Shown: positions 33,708-46,415, numbered from the stretch's first letter. The stretch: 64,000 nucleotides of DNA from Rallus limicola (GCA_022605955.1 JAKCOZ010000002.1:72954783-73018782), one strand, 5' to 3'. Made by a program: numbers and translations. Notes: a model not told the origin generated them from the sequence alone.

Positions 33708-35201
33708 AGTTAAAGATCTGCAGTTTTTACAAAGGGGGAAAGAAAAAGACAAAATGCTGTTCAAGTAGAATGATCTGCAAGTAAATAATACTAGAGATTG
33801 TTGTGATTGAAGTGCCCTTTAGTTTTCTTCCACCATTTAAAAACACAAACATGCCATCTGCCTGTGTATAATTGCAGAGATTGTCTTCTCCATGTCTGTG
33901 ATCATGCTTTCCTCTCTTCTGTGATAGAAGAAACTGCATTAAAGCTTCTAACATTGCAGCCTTAGGACCAGAAAAACATGAGAACTAAGACCTCTGTGAA
34001 ACTGAAAGCACACTTGTCAGTTTTTCCTGCAGGAATGTCTTTTCCATTAGAAATATAGACCTAATATCATTGCTGCTCAACAGCTGCTGCTTAAAAACTC
34101 CACACCGAGGGCAACAGCTGAACCACTCACACTCTGTGGACTAAATTGGAGTAAGCGTGTCTGATGAACATCTGAGAGCAATAGCTGGAAGGCACAACTC
34201 CTGACAGCTGGGCCAGTGAAAATAAAGGCGCTCAAGCTCTCATGCTTAGTGTTCTGCAAAGACCAGCACTTGAGGTCCTGGTGAGCAGACAGGGAGCACA
34301 GAAGCATACAGAACACTTGTTCAAGACACAGGATGCGTTTTCACTCATGGCCTGTAATTACATGCACCATTTCATGTGTGCGATACTGATTGCATACAGA
34401 GTGTCTGGCACGGTCGTCCTCATGTTTGCCCAAGTACTGAATTTACATGGGACTTTTCTTTGTGCCTATGCAAATCTTCCCTCTTATTTTCACACACAAT
34501 TGTCTGAAAAACAGCAAGGGCTCATTGTGCTGTGTACCAGGGTGTACTCATCTGGGTGCTGGGTCAAAGCTGTCCCAAAATCATACCCTGCTATTACAAC
34601 CTGGAAAGGGTATGTGGGGGTTTTCTTTAATGAAAGAAATTATCAGACAAAATATTTAGCACAGTCAAACCATAACATTTTACATTTTTTTCTCAGTTCT
34701 TGTTTATTCCTGAAATAATATCTCAGATAATGCACTGATTTGCAGCAGATTCTTCGACTGGTTATTGGCAGCATTCTGTACAACGATGGGGCTAATGAAC
34801 CACTGTATGCTACCTTCAGGGCTATAGCTATGACTTGGCATAAGAATACGACCTTGACATGCTTTGAGCTGCACAATGAGCTAGTCAATAGGAAATGACT
34901 ACAGTTTGTAATCCTACATAGTTGCAGAGACATTATGTTCCCAAACACAGAGAAATAAAAGCTGATGAGTAAAGACTTACCATTCTTAAAATGGCCAAAT
35001 TAACTCTTATGTTTCCATTTGTTACTGTACGAAACACCCGTTGTTGACACGTTAGGTATAAATTGAGATGGTCAGGCAGGGCTTTCAAGTGATTAATGGA
35101 ACAGACCCGATCATGTGCTAGATATTCTAGTCAGACTTGATTCTGGCAAGATACAAGCTCAGCTGAAATGCCTTTTACTCTGTAAACTTCCTGGTTGTAT
35201 C
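33708..35201. other. Unique DNA, no gene supported
   Basis: The longest open frame is 34242-34718 (about 158 codons, plus strand). Its sequence (MHHFMCAILIAYRVSGTVVL, LNLHGTFLCAYANLPSYF) has no recognised domain and no supporting signals; I do not call it a gene. Confidence 0.45.
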
Positions 35202-35825
35202 TGTTCTGGGTCTGGCTGCGTTGGGGTTAATTTTCCCCATAGCAGCCCTTGATGTTGTGTGTTGGTAGCGAGCAAAGTGCTGTTAATAGTACTGTGTTTT
35301 GGCTACCACTGAGCAGTGCTGGCCTAGAGAAAAAGGGGAAGAAGTTGCTGCTCAAGACCAATTGCAGCCAGAGAGGAGTGAGAACACATGAGAGGGAACA
35401 ACTCTGCAGACACCTCGGTCAGAGAAGAAGGAAGAGCAGGAGGCACTCCAGGTGCATGCTGGAGCAGGGGAAGGGTGTGAGGACTATGAACTGACTGCAA
35501 CCCCATTCCCCATCCTGCGTGCTGCTGGCAGGGAGGAGAGAATTTGGGAGTGAAGTTTAGCTCCAGAAGAAGGGAGGGGTGGAGGGAGGTGTTTTAAGAT
35601 TTGGTTTTATCTCTCATTATCCCACTGATTTAATTTGCATTAAATTAATTTTCCCTGAGTGGAGTCTGTAATGTCCATGATGGTAACTGGTGAGTGATCT
35701 CTCCCTGCCCTTATCTCAACCCAGGAACCTTTACCTATATCGTCTCTCCTCTGTCCAGCTGAGGAGGGGAGAGACAGATCAGCTTTTGGTGGGCACCTGG
35801 CCTCTAGCCAGGGCATCCCACCACA
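35202..35825 (+). mobile_element. ERVL-like solo LTR
   Basis: The left part (tgttctgggtctggctgcgt, ggggttaattttccccatag, taccactgagcagtgctggc) and the right part (gatttggttttatctctcat, taattttccctgagtggagt, aactggtgagtgatctctcc, gtccagctgaggaggggaga, gtgggcacctggcctctagc) agree with a type of avian endogenous-retrovirus LTR that I associate with the ERVL group. It starts TG and ends CA (ccaccaca). No gag, pol or env sequence adjoins it, so it is a solo LTR. I could not confirm a target duplication. Subfamily not assigned. Confidence 0.72.
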
Positions 35826-35897
35826 ATCTCAGAGGAGGTTGCTTTACATTTTGGAGAAAAGAGCAACTATGATGTTAAAAATTGAGGCCTGTAACTG

Positions 35898-36067
35898 TCA
35901 TAGAATCATTTTGGTTGGAAAAGACCTTTAAGGTCATCAGGTCCAACTATTAACCTACCTCTGCCAAGTCCACTGCTAAACCATGTCCCTAAGCTCCGCA
36001 TCTATGTGTCTTTTAAATACTTCCAAGGATGGTGACTCAGTCACTTCCCTGGGCAGCCCGTTCCAGG
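35898..36067 (-). mobile_element. CR1 LINE 3' end, part of rearranged copy
   Basis: The complement of the CR1 tail and last coding bases: tcatagaatcattttggttg, aagacctttaaggtcatcag, ctctgccaagtccactgcta, ggatggtgactcagtcactt, ccctgggcagcccgttccag. On the minus strand it is directly preceded by a short ORF2 C-terminal scrap and an endonuclease segment (36068-36441) instead of the usual reverse transcriptase region. Confidence 0.92.
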
Positions 36068-36441
36068 CCTATTGCTTGTTACTAGGGAGAAGAGCCCAAC
36101 ACCCTTCCGCAGTTGGCTCACCAGCTATGTCAGGAAGTTATCTTTCACACACTCCAGGAACCTTCTAGACTGTTTCCTCTCTGCTGTATTGTATTTCAAG
36201 CAGACATCTGGTAAGTTGAAGTCCCCTATGAGAAGAAGGGCTTGTGATCATGGGACCTCTCCCAGCTTCTAGACTATTTTATCGGCTTCTTCATCCTGGT
36301 TGGATGTTCTGTGACAGACTCACACCATGGTATCTGCTGTGTTGGTCTTCACCCTGATTCTTACCCATAAACACTGAACCCTGTTGTCACCATCAGTAAG
36401 CTCTAAATAATCATAAGACTCCTTAACATAGAGGGCCATTT
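36068..36441 (-). mobile_element. CR1 ORF2 endonuclease-domain relic
   Basis: Read on the minus strand from 36441 it encodes MALYVKESYDYLELTDGDN, VQCLWVRIR, VCHRTSNQDEEADKIV, LLLIGDFNLPDVC (36203-36226 covers GDFNLPDV), SRRFLECVKDNFLT. The GDFNxPD block is the hallmark of apurinic-endonuclease-like domains of non-LTR elements. Several stops interrupt it. At 36068-36103 the frame continues as GVGLFSLVTSNR, which belongs near the C-terminus of ORF2 (compare the copy at 10137, ctcttctcccaagtaactag). Two internal deletions therefore seem to have occurred, one of them removing the reverse transcriptase. This is the only endonuclease-coding CR1 sequence I see in the window. Confidence 0.85.
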
Positions 36442-37521
36442 TGCAAATCATACAGATATGAATACATTTCATTTCAAAATTTTTTTAAAGTATGCCTCTG
36501 TTCCTGAAATGACAGGGTAATGCATTAATTATGATGGAAATATAGCAATTTTAGCAAAAATATTGACACCACAGTACAATTTATAACTGAATTAAGTTCT
36601 TAGCATTCAAAAGTTATACAGGTCAAGTAGATAAGACAATAGGTATTTTTAATAAACCTGTCTCCATTTGCATGTGTCCCTTCAGCTTGAGCTTGCTATT
36701 TTAGAGGCAGAAGAGCTTAGCTATCTCATGAAATCTGATTGCTCTTACCTAGGAGTCATCAAGTATTAGTGAACGTGTGTTGTCCCAGGTCTGGAAGATA
36801 TGAGACATGGTAACTCATTCTGTGGTGTAGACGTGTTAAAACTTCAGAGTTCATCATTGTATTCAGAGATTTCCCTATGGTGAGTAGGAGGTTTTACATG
36901 TGGCTTTGTCTTATGTGTAAAAACACCATGTACGTTGTAATAGGGAAATTGTGACCATGATTGTGATCTTTCATGCAAGTTTGGTGTTGCTGTGCTCTGT
37001 ATAGATTTATTATACTGCTTGTATGCATGTTTCTCTTGGAAAATGTCTATAAATGTTTTATATACTTAAGAGTTGTAGGGTGCATGTAGATAATGCCATA
37101 CAGTTATCTACACTGAATATGTTATATTGTAAAACAAACTACTTTCATTTATAGTTTTTAAGGATATTCAAAACCCTAAGATGAAATCTTAGTGTTATGA
37201 ACCCACGGACTCATCCAATAGGTTTTGTTTACATTCCCACACATTTTGGTGTTTGTGCTGTGTGCAGGGAGATGCATAATTTTCCCTGGCTTCAAAAAGT
37301 CATGCGGTTCAAGAAGAGGGGTGAGCTGTGGATTTTGTTTGTTTTAAAAACGCTTTTCCAAACTCATAGCTTTGCCTTTGATTTTACATTCTTAGTAAAG
37401 AATTTGGCTAGATATTGAACATCTGCATCTTTAGTCTTAGCAAAAAAATGTAAATAAAGAGAAAAAAAGGAGCTCTACAAGTGAACTGTGACGCATTTGC
37501 CTGCTTTTTCCTTTTAAACCG

Positions 37522-37713
37522 CTATGTTTGGACTACTCTTCCCTGTGTGTCATAGGAGTTGGAGTCAGGGCCCAAGTCACTGCTGCCATAGTAGAGAAAT
37601 CCAGGCCCAGCTGTATTCTGTAGGGTACCTAAAGGGGACAGCAAGCTTGAAATTTCTGAAATTTCTATGGACAAAAAGTGTATGACTGATGAGGATTCAG
37701 GGACCTGAACAGG
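37522..37713 (-). CDS. Candidate C-terminal exon, minus strand
   Basis: On the minus strand an acceptor (acacttctgtgcag|CCT) opens a frame of 63 codons to a TAG: PVQVPESSSVIHFLSIEIS, SSLLSPLGTLQNTAGPGF, LYYGSSDLGPDSNSYDTQG. The composition (S, P, G, D, Q) is more protein-like than most frames here and resembles a flexible C-terminal tail. No upstream partner exon was found and the family is not recognised. Confidence 0.2.
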   Translation of the reverse strand, partial: PVQVPESSSVIHFLSIEISEISSLLSPLGTLQNTAGPGFLYYGSSDLGPDSNSYDTQGRVVQT

Positions 37714-39250
37714 CTGCACAGAAGTGTGCTAGTTCTAGAACAGATACTGTGTAAAGGTAGCACCATACCTAAGCCAGGAAGGTGTGCTCAGGTAAAATGT
37801 TGGAGCTGTGTTACTCTTAAGATGAAGTTATCTTTTGTGCTTTAGAAACTTGGGAGCTTGAAGTGATGCCAGCTTGAGGTTTCTGTGCCACAGGCAGTTG
37901 CATGTAACAAACATACCCTCAGAAAGCTGGATGCACTAAGCTCAGCAGTGAATTATTTTATGTCTGGTGACTTGGAACCTCAGTCTAAAGATGATATCCC
38001 AGTTCTGTTGTTTCTGTACTTATGTGCTTGGCCCCCCGGGGATTCTGCAAGAAGTCAGGTAGCAGGCATTGGCATTCACACATCTCTTGTTAAAGAGACT
38101 GTCTTTGTCTAGGCTCGATCTCATTGACAGCACTGTATTAGTAGTAAAAGTTTAGTCAAATATTTGTCAGTTTACTCTCACTGATTATTGTGATCTGAAA
38201 TTTATTTTATTTTTTCCACTGGTCTGTGCATTTGCTCATCTTGCAGGCATACCTGATACTCATGACATTTATCAGTTGTAGAAAGCAGTACCAGACGATG
38301 ATGCACAAAAGCTTGAGCCACACACACATACATAGTTTTAAAAGCTGACACACCACGAGTTGTCTGATAGTTAATTTTATAGATAAATACTTGATATCCT
38401 TTTTTAATATTAGCAACCCTTTTTGTTTGATTTCCCATCTTTGAGCAGCCAGAGAAATATTTGTATGCAATACAAAAGAACTAAAGATACAGAATGAGCT
38501 ATGTTTATGTGCATTCTTCCCACAAATACTGTATGCTGCACATGATGGCATCACCTTTTTCTCTCAAGGACTTGAGTTTTCCATCATCCATATTTTATAA
38601 GTGTTGTTACTTAACCCTTTGCAGAGGGTAAAAGGGGGGGGAGGGGAGGTCTGTTCTTGCAGCCATCAGGATGCTTGCTTATCTCATGAAATGTATACTG
38701 CTAACATTTTTTAAATGTAAAAAGCAGTCAGCATAGAGTTAAGTGTCTCTTAAGTTAAGAACATGACATTTAAATGTATAATGAGCAATTCCAGTATGTA
38801 AGATAGGAAGGACAAATTAAGAGGCTGGATAAAAGTGAATGTATCAACAAAATCTGGCATTTGGAATTTATCAAAGGCAGAGAATATTAAATCTTAGCAA
38901 GTCATCCCTGTGCAGCCCTGAGGTTTTGTCACCTTGTCATTGATGTTGCGAGTTTCTTGGTATGGCAGATAATTTATGTGTGTGAAATAAGGTGGGGGAA
39001 GCATCTGAATATCATTATTTTTTTTTTGTCAGATCTTCAGATGAGCCAGGCACCCTGATGTACATCTGCTGTCTTTTTTTTCTATTACCATAAATACAAC
39101 CTTTAATCTACTTCATAAAGACAGAAGTGAGGCAGAGCCATGCAAGCCAGTAGCAAAGGGTTCTGTATTTGAGAGCTTTTGGGCAAAAATACATGAATAA
39201 AAGAGTCTACATAGTGTTCAATATAATTTTTCTTTATTGTGTATGTTAAA

Positions 39251-39266
39251 CTACTACTACTACTAT
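39251..39266 (+). repeat. Short CTA triplet repeat
   Basis: Five consecutive triplets (ctactactactacta), too short to be more than a minor microsatellite. Confidence 0.8.
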
Positions 39267-40819
39267 TTGATTGTCAGCAGAGAATAGCTATAAACACATA
39301 AGTAGCCCGTAATATGCATGATGTCTGGCTTTAGAAACCATTTATTAGGCTGTGTCATGTGCAAGATGTTTAATAGCTCTAAAATAAATTAGTAACCTTT
39401 TAATGCCTAACACTTCTCTTACTCTGAGGAAGTCTGCTGCACCCTTCTGAATTCAGAGGTGTGTCAGGCTTGTTTTAAGGGTTTATATTGTTTCTATTTT
39501 ACAATAGATGCAAGCAGTTTTTCAATATTAACATAATTTAATCTTTAGCATAAGGCATGATCAGCAATGAAATATCAAATGGTAAATGCCAGCTTCTTAA
39601 ATTATTATTCTTTTTATTCAACTTGACAGCTAATTTTCTCCCTCCCCCACCTCACGTAATGCTGCAACTTTTAATATACTGATGGCTGAATCCTCTGACT
39701 CTGGCAAGAAATGTAGATTTAATATGTTATCAACAGGATTCTTTTGCATAAGTGTATTCAGGGTCAAAGATACTATGAGTTCTCACTTCATACAAATATG
39801 AAAAGAGAGAAAAGAAGCAACATTTTAAAAGAAAAAAGCAGCCTGTGTTTTCCACTGGGAATTTCTGTAAGGATGACCAATCAGATATGTAGGGAAATCT
39901 GACTTTATAGGTTCCCACCTAATAGGGCTGCCCCTTTGTAGCCACATACCAGACAAGGCAGCTTTGGATGCTTTTACTATATAAAGATATGTTCATGTCA
40001 AGGAGTTTGACTGACGTTTTTGTAAACTGAAATACTGTTTACTCTTAAAAAAGAAACAACATCTTGTGGCTAGATATGGAAAAAATATTTGGAGTGGACA
40101 TTTTTGGAATGAATTAAAGAATAGTTTGTATGAAATGCTTGACAAAGCAGAAAGTATTAAAATACCCCTGAGTTTGCTCAGTTGCGAAACTGTGAAGTTA
40201 AAGCTGCTTTTCCAGTTCCTACAGTAGCCAAAAATTATTTAGGCTGCTTTAAGATAAGCTAACTGTGCTCACTTAACTGTTTGCAAAAAGAAAATGTTTA
40301 CTTTCTGCCATGTAAAATCAGCATTGGAAGTAAGTTTAACAGGCTTTTTTTTTTTTCCTTAGGCCTAATTCTAGTAGATTTCTGCAGTGCATGCTTACTT
40401 TTAGCTTGGGAATAGTCCCATCCTTACACAGAAAAGCATGTATTTGTATCTCACAGGCAGCCATGGGTTTTATGAGCCTATAGTAAGGACTTTGAATCAG
40501 AGCCCTAATATTTTTAAATGGGAAAGCTACCAGTGGAAATCTACTACAGGTCTGGTATTAGGCAGTATTGCAACCTTAGATGCTCAAATCAGAAAAATGA
40601 ATTCTCCACAGCATCCATCTACTAAATACACCACAGCAGTGTCTGTAACAGGGAAAACATACCAGCACAGTTGATAGAAACAGAAATTATTTGAAGGCAG
40701 TAGTTTTTCCTAGCCTTGATTTTCTTAATTTCTCAACTTCTTGCAGATTATCTCATGTCAGAAAACTGCTTTCATGTGGAATAATTCTTCTTACTACACT
40801 CTAAGCTTTTTTGGTTTGG

Positions 40820-40838
40820 TTTTTTTTTTTTTTTTTTT
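40820..40838. repeat. Poly(T) run, 19 bases
   Basis: Nineteen T after ttggtttgg. No adjoining retroelement is recognised, so it is not a reverse poly(A) tail of anything visible. Confidence 0.9.
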
Positions 40839-43491
40839 AAATTGGGCTAAAATGGATAAGCAAGCAGTTCTTAGGCTGCTAATTCTATTTACTGCTTTGG
40901 GAGCAAAGTTCACCCTTGGCCGCCTTATTCCTCATGCAGATTCCACATGTTCTGCCTGAACAACTGGCAGCCGCAGTGGGACCACAAGATGCCTAACAGA
41001 GAGTGCACAAAGCCTGAGACAGTACTCTCTTGCTTCAGAACAGATGCAGCCTCAGTACTCTGCTGGTACTGTAAGGTTGTGGCATCACAATGTAACAGAG
41101 CAGCATGACGTAGTATTAGTACAAAGCCTTGGAGCTATGTTCTCGTTTGAGAACCTGTGAAATTCAGAAGTTGTTTTGGAACCTTTGCATCCTTCAGATA
41201 TGGCTTTATAAGCTGTATAACAGTCTCATCTGTCTTAAGGCAGCAAAGGAAACTTGCTCCAGGCTTTTCTATCATCCAGCTCTCAAGTAGCCTCTTTGCC
41301 TACCTATCCTATTAGGGAAGGGTGGATTTTCAGGGAAGATGACTAGTCAGAGCGAGCACTAAGATGAGCTGAGGCAGTTGTGCCTTTGAAAGGAGATAAT
41401 CTGCCTAGGTTGTGTGCTGCTGTGCCAGCTGTAGCGAGGCAGGAGCAGTGTCTTGCTGCTGTTCCCTTCAGCTCACCTCCCTGGTGCAGTGTTGGAAAGC
41501 ATTGTGTTGTTAATCCAGTACTTGCTTATGGAAACTATCTGGTGAAGTCACCATATTCCATGAACAAAAAAAGTCTGGAAATCGCTGCAGTAGTCATAAA
41601 TTATTCCATTATTTGAGGCAAAGTCAGATGATGCTGTAGAGTTTTGGCAGCACTTGGAATTTAATACCTTTTCTGTGATTCAGTTTTGCTCTGGGAAAGA
41701 AAGTAAATTATAAAATAATAAGCATACATATCTTAGCACAGCTACTAATCTTGTTTCTGGTGCCTTGTGGCTGCCTTCTGCATTGACTTCATTTCTTCTT
41801 CCATGAGAAACTGAAAATCCAAAATGTGCTCCCCTGCTTTTTCTTTTAAGTGTGTACTTTTAAAATTGTGTGGGACTGGGACTTTCTGATACACCTTCTG
41901 AAGCATGATCTGAACATTTCCTCTTAATATATGCAGAATGAAAAAGATTTTAATGAAAGGGTTTAATGAATCTCACAAAACAATTGTTTACATGCAGAAA
42001 GCTATTTGCACATATGCAGGCTGGGGATGTTTCTGAATAGGACCCACAGTCATCTAATTAGACACGCCTGGTATTAGTAGGCATGTGTAGTGCTCTCAGG
42101 ACCAGTCCAAGGACAAGGGATCCCTGCTGAAAATTTTCCATTAAAAAGATAATTGCATAGCACACAGACGTTCTAAAAAGCCTGCCTAAAATTTTTCTTG
42201 TTTTTAATTAGGTGCTGAGATCTAGATCTAAAAAGACTGAAAATAGAAAAAAATGTTTCCTTGCCTGGGCAGTAGAACTAATTGTGCTGACAGTGACTGT
42301 GGAATTGCAAAAAATTGAAAACAGGGGTGCTTTGCTTACAGTCTCAGGACATGTTCTGTGATTTGATGATCCTGGTAGAACTGAATGTTTAGTGTATGCT
42401 GGTGAATTATTTCATATTTTGACTGTTGAAACAATCATATTGTTCTCTGTCAGCGTAATGAAGAGGTGTAAAGATTTAGCTGTAGCCTAGTTATGAAGAG
42501 GTTCAGAGGAAGACAGTGTGCCAAGGTGGAAGTGTTCTGTTAGAAGCCTTACCTTCAAGATGGTAGTGGTGACATAGCAACAGGAAGAAGAGGGAAGTGG
42601 TAGAAAATGGTGTGAAATATGCCTTGGCTTATTGTACTGCCTTTCTGTTGCATGTGTAGAATGCTTACTGAAAGAGTAGCTTTTAGCTGTTGATGGGGAA
42701 AGCCAGTCCAGGCTGAAGAGTTGCAGTGGATCTCAAAGAATTGTAGGAGATAAACTAAACTCGCTTCTCAAGGCCTTAGCAAGGGCTGGAAGTGAAAAAC
42801 AAAATACACGCAATGTGGTGTTGTGTGGGTTCTCCTTTGCTGCAGGTTGGACTTGGCAAAGATATGTTGCTGTCCCATCTCTGGCCAGTACAAGAACAGG
42901 AAGGTGCAGTCATAATATTGTTCCCCTTGGGCTGGGGTTGATGAATCAGAAAGACACTCTCTGGACTTTGGAGGTCCTGGTCCTTGGCACAGGGAACAGC
43001 TGACAACCGATGATTCCTGCCACACGCACAACCCTGCACATATATCGGTGCAGATATGTCAAGTATGATTTTGTGTTTGTTAGGAAGACCAATACAGAAG
43101 ACAGCCCCAAGAACAGAATAAAACTTTGGAGAACTAGTGATTGTCTCCTGCAGTATCTTTGAAGTTTATGCTGTAAGAGCACAGGGACTACAATTTCAAG
43201 ACACATACATAATTAGCTACAGATAGAGGTAGCCACACAAATGTTCAAAGAGGCCTTGCCATCTAGCTGCCATTTACGGGCTTTTGAAAAACCTAGGAAG
43301 CTACATGAGCAATTTTTAAGTCATAAGAAGCAAGTTAATATACCTAGGTATCATTTTTTACATCTTGGAATGTAGTTCCTTGCAAGAGTTGGCTCTTTCA
43401 CCCATCTTTTAGATAGCTAGGTATAGATGTAAAAATAGAACACGTCAGGAAGAATTGGGGAGGCCTTTGGATGTTAATTTTTCTTTCTCAG

Positions 43492-43617
43492 AATAGAGAT
43501 AACCTTAGTCACAACAGCAGAATGCAAATGTTAAGGCTAAACATGGCAGCCAGTAGGTCCCATGGAAAAAACCAAATTAGGTCAGACATCGATGAGCAAA
43601 CAGATCCCAGCTGGTGG
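43492..43617 (+). CDS. Candidate internal exon, unidentified protein
   Basis: A very good acceptor (gttaatttttctttctcag|A) opens NRDNLSHNSRMQMLRLNM, SRSHGKNQIRSDIDEQTD and PSWW. It ends at a fair donor (TGG|gtagag), or alternatively four bases earlier (CTG|gtgggt). With the first donor it is 126 nt, phase 0 at both ends, compatible with the candidate at 30235. The product is hydrophilic and polar, unlike most frames in this AT-rich DNA. Family not recognised. Confidence 0.28.
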
Positions 43618-45120
43618 GTAGAGGAACTGTGGTTTAACTATTTTTCCTTTTTATCTGTAGAATTGTCAAATGCTTTAAACTACCTATTTTTGTCTTTGCT
43701 GTTTTAAAATACATGCAATAACCTGGGATGCATTTTGTCTTTCCCTTAATCTTAATTGGAGCATTTTTAGCAGATTTAAAAATGTGATTTCCCCACCCTT
43801 GATTAAAAACAGGCTTAATTGTCTCTCTTAAAGTGAGACAAAATTAGCTAATAATAAGTGGTTTACATGTGCATACTGAAATGAAGGGAACTACTCCAGA
43901 CCTGTGTTATAGTCATGTTTTCCCTTGACCCAAATGTTGTATCTGGTTTCAGCTACCAGTTTGTGGGTGGGGTTTTTTTGCTATTTACATTAAGAAACTG
44001 AGAAAATAATTACTGTCAAAAATCAGCCAAGCTCCTTCCATCACAAATGCCCAGTGAAAGTGTGTAGTGGAAAGCTAGCTGGGACAGTTGCTACATCCCC
44101 TGCTTGGACTGGTTTGGGTAGGATTGCATAGGGTGGTAGAGGGCAGTAATCATATATCAAAAAGATAACCTTTAATCACAGATTTTTAGTCTTTTGCTTC
44201 ATGTTTTTTTCACAGACATGTCTGTGGGAGCATTTGTTGGCTAATTTAAAAACAGCTCTTAAAAAAATAAAATCATCATCTTACAGACAGTAGGCTCCAG
44301 CTTGTACCAAAAATGTGCATGTGCACATTAACTATAAAGCAATCCCAGTACTTTATTGTAGATGAAATGTGGCAGTTACAGTCTGCAGCTGAGCTGCAGA
44401 AAATGCAATTCTCCCTTGCATCTGCAATGTTCATTCTCACTCTACTGATGATAGACAATGCAGTTGTTGGGGCTGTGCTCTAGGGAACATTCTTCTTTTC
44501 AAGCTCCTTTCTTTCTGACTGCCATTTTCTTGATAAGATGGTCAAGGTCATTTTATGTCACTTCTTCCTCTCCAGCAGCTTTGTTTGGGGCTTTTATACA
44601 GAGCGAAAGAGCCACTCTTGGTTTTCACACTACTGTATGTGGAGTGATGCTATTCATACGTGAAGCTCTGGAACTTCCCAAGTTCAGACAGACTGCCTGC
44701 CTGTTTCCAGAGCACAAAGACAAAATGTGCTAAATTAAAATGTTAAAATATGGCTGCAGGCCCAATCTGTAACTTTTATTAGTATGTCTTATTGCTGATC
44801 TCCCCAAACCCCATGAGTTCAAAAGACTACAAAAGTTCACTTAATGACTGGTGAAATCAAAGGTTTTTTCAAAAGGTTTCTCTTTTTCAAGAGAACTGAA
44901 GTATAATTGAAAACTGATTTATTTATGTATGGTACTTGCTGATATGCTTATAATCATCCCTTAAACTCTGAGGTAAGAAAAACAGTGGAAATGTTTCACT
45001 ATTGAACTTAAATTTCATAAAACTAAATTCTCTTTAGATTCTATGTCTTCAAAAAGTAAAAGGTGAAACACTCAACAGTAGTAGCTTATTTCAGTAGAAC
45101 CATGAAGCGGATTGCATCAA
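43618..45120. other. Unique AT-rich DNA, no gene seen
   Basis: No recognised repeat. The frame at 44458-44733 is open but has no matching splice borders. Confidence 0.5.
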
Positions 45121-45905
45121 CCATAGAATAGGTCATATACCCCTGGAGATCATGTAGTTCACTCTCCTGGGTAAACCATGACTGATCTTGAAGTTAGATC
45201 AAGTTGCACAAGACTCTGTGTGGCTCAGTTTTGACAGTCCCTAAGGATGGAGACTGCCTGGCTGAGCCCATTCCGGTGCCTGACTACTCCTACAAAGTTC
45301 ACTTCTGCAAGCACAAGATTCACTGATGCCTGTGTTACAACATTCCTGTTGCACCTTGTCATTTCACTGGCCTTTCCAAGAAGAAACCTGGCTCTTGTGC
45401 TCTCTCTAGCTCCTCTTTTAAATGTTTGAAGACAACAGCTAGATCTGCTGGGCTTTTTCTTTTCCAGGCTGAACATCTACAGCTCTCTCAGCCTTTCAGC
45501 ACATGTTGTGTGCTTTATGCCCCAAGCCTGTTATACTGGATTCTGCTGGACAGTTTTTCAGTGTCCATCTAGAACTGGAGTGGTCAAAATTAGATGGAAT
45601 AGTGGAAATGTGGGCTTGCCAGCACATGTTATGAGAAAAATGACTACTTCCCTTGACCTGCTTGTGATGCTTTTGCTAGCATAGTTCATATACAGGTAGT
45701 CCTCATTGCTCTAAAGACATACAGGCACCTTACACTCAGTTTGATGACAACCGTGTTTCCCAGATCCTATTTTGCAGAGCTGCTCTACATGGTGCATAGA
45801 GTTACTCCATCCCTGCTGCTGGACTTTTGCTGAATTTCATGAGGTACCTGTCAGCCTATTCCTCCAGCACTGAGGGGTCCCTCCACTGTAACTGTAACCT
45901 CCCAA
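45121..45905 (-). mobile_element. CR1-like LINE, very old copy
   Basis: Left end ccatagaataggtcatatac, then phrases matching complemented CR1: gatcatgtagttcactctcc, cagctagatctgctgggctt, ttccaggctgaacatctaca, gctctctcagcctttcagca, ctagaactggagtggtcaaa, tattcctccagcactgaggg. It diverges strongly from the other copies and may belong to an older subfamily. The right limit is uncertain. Confidence 0.7.
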
Positions 45906-46392
45906 GTCTGGTGATCTCCATGAACTTGAATTTTGTGTGGTGCTATTGCCAAGCTGCCTAATGACCCATAAAACAACATCTGCACTTACCTTCAAGGAAT
46001 GTTTTTTTATGAATAAAGAGCCAAATTTATGACTGGTAACCCATCTTTTTGTGCCAAATGAAATTCCAGAAAGTTCAATTCAAAATTCCTGGCAAGCATT
46101 TTTTTCTTGATCCCTTGCAGAATATTTTGTTTATTATATTTAACAAAGTGACAGTTTGCCAGAGTTCATTTTGATTCTTTGTTCTCAATTTGAGAAAGGG
46201 GTCCAGGTACCCTGAGGTGCAGTCCAGCACCTAAAACCATATGGTTAATTTACTCTGAGATACTTTATAGATGATATGTTTAAAGGAAGCCTTAGTAGTT
46301 TAAATGAATACACTGAACAGTTCGTTAGCATGTGCTCCACATTGTCCCTTGTGGATACCATGAGTTTGTTCCTGTCTCAAAATCATCACTTC

Positions 46393-46415
46393 TTTTTTTT
46401 TTTTTTTCCCCCCCC
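46393..46415. repeat. T15-C8 homopolymer pair
   Basis: Fifteen T (46393-46407) run directly into eight C (46408-46415), a pure pyrimidine tract on the plus strand. Confidence 0.9.

Larger units (their letters stand above)
36442..43491. other. Long unique AT-rich stretch
   Basis: About 7 kb without recognised interspersed repeats. It holds simple repeats (listed), a G-rich run at 38634-38650 (8 G, A, 4 G, A, GG) and a minus-strand candidate exon at 37522-37713. Other frames, such as 38207-38554 (minus) and 40438-40674 (plus), are not supported. Confidence 0.45.

Noticed and set aside
34242..34718. 158-codon plus-strand open frame outside repeats
   Set aside because: Length is possible by chance in 64 kb of six frames. 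The composition is hydrophobic and cysteine rich, with no domain, no splice context and no upstream promoter signal.
38634..38650. G-rich run as a possible G-quadruplex
   Set aside because: Only two runs of four or more G plus a GG; it does not give four clear G-tracts.
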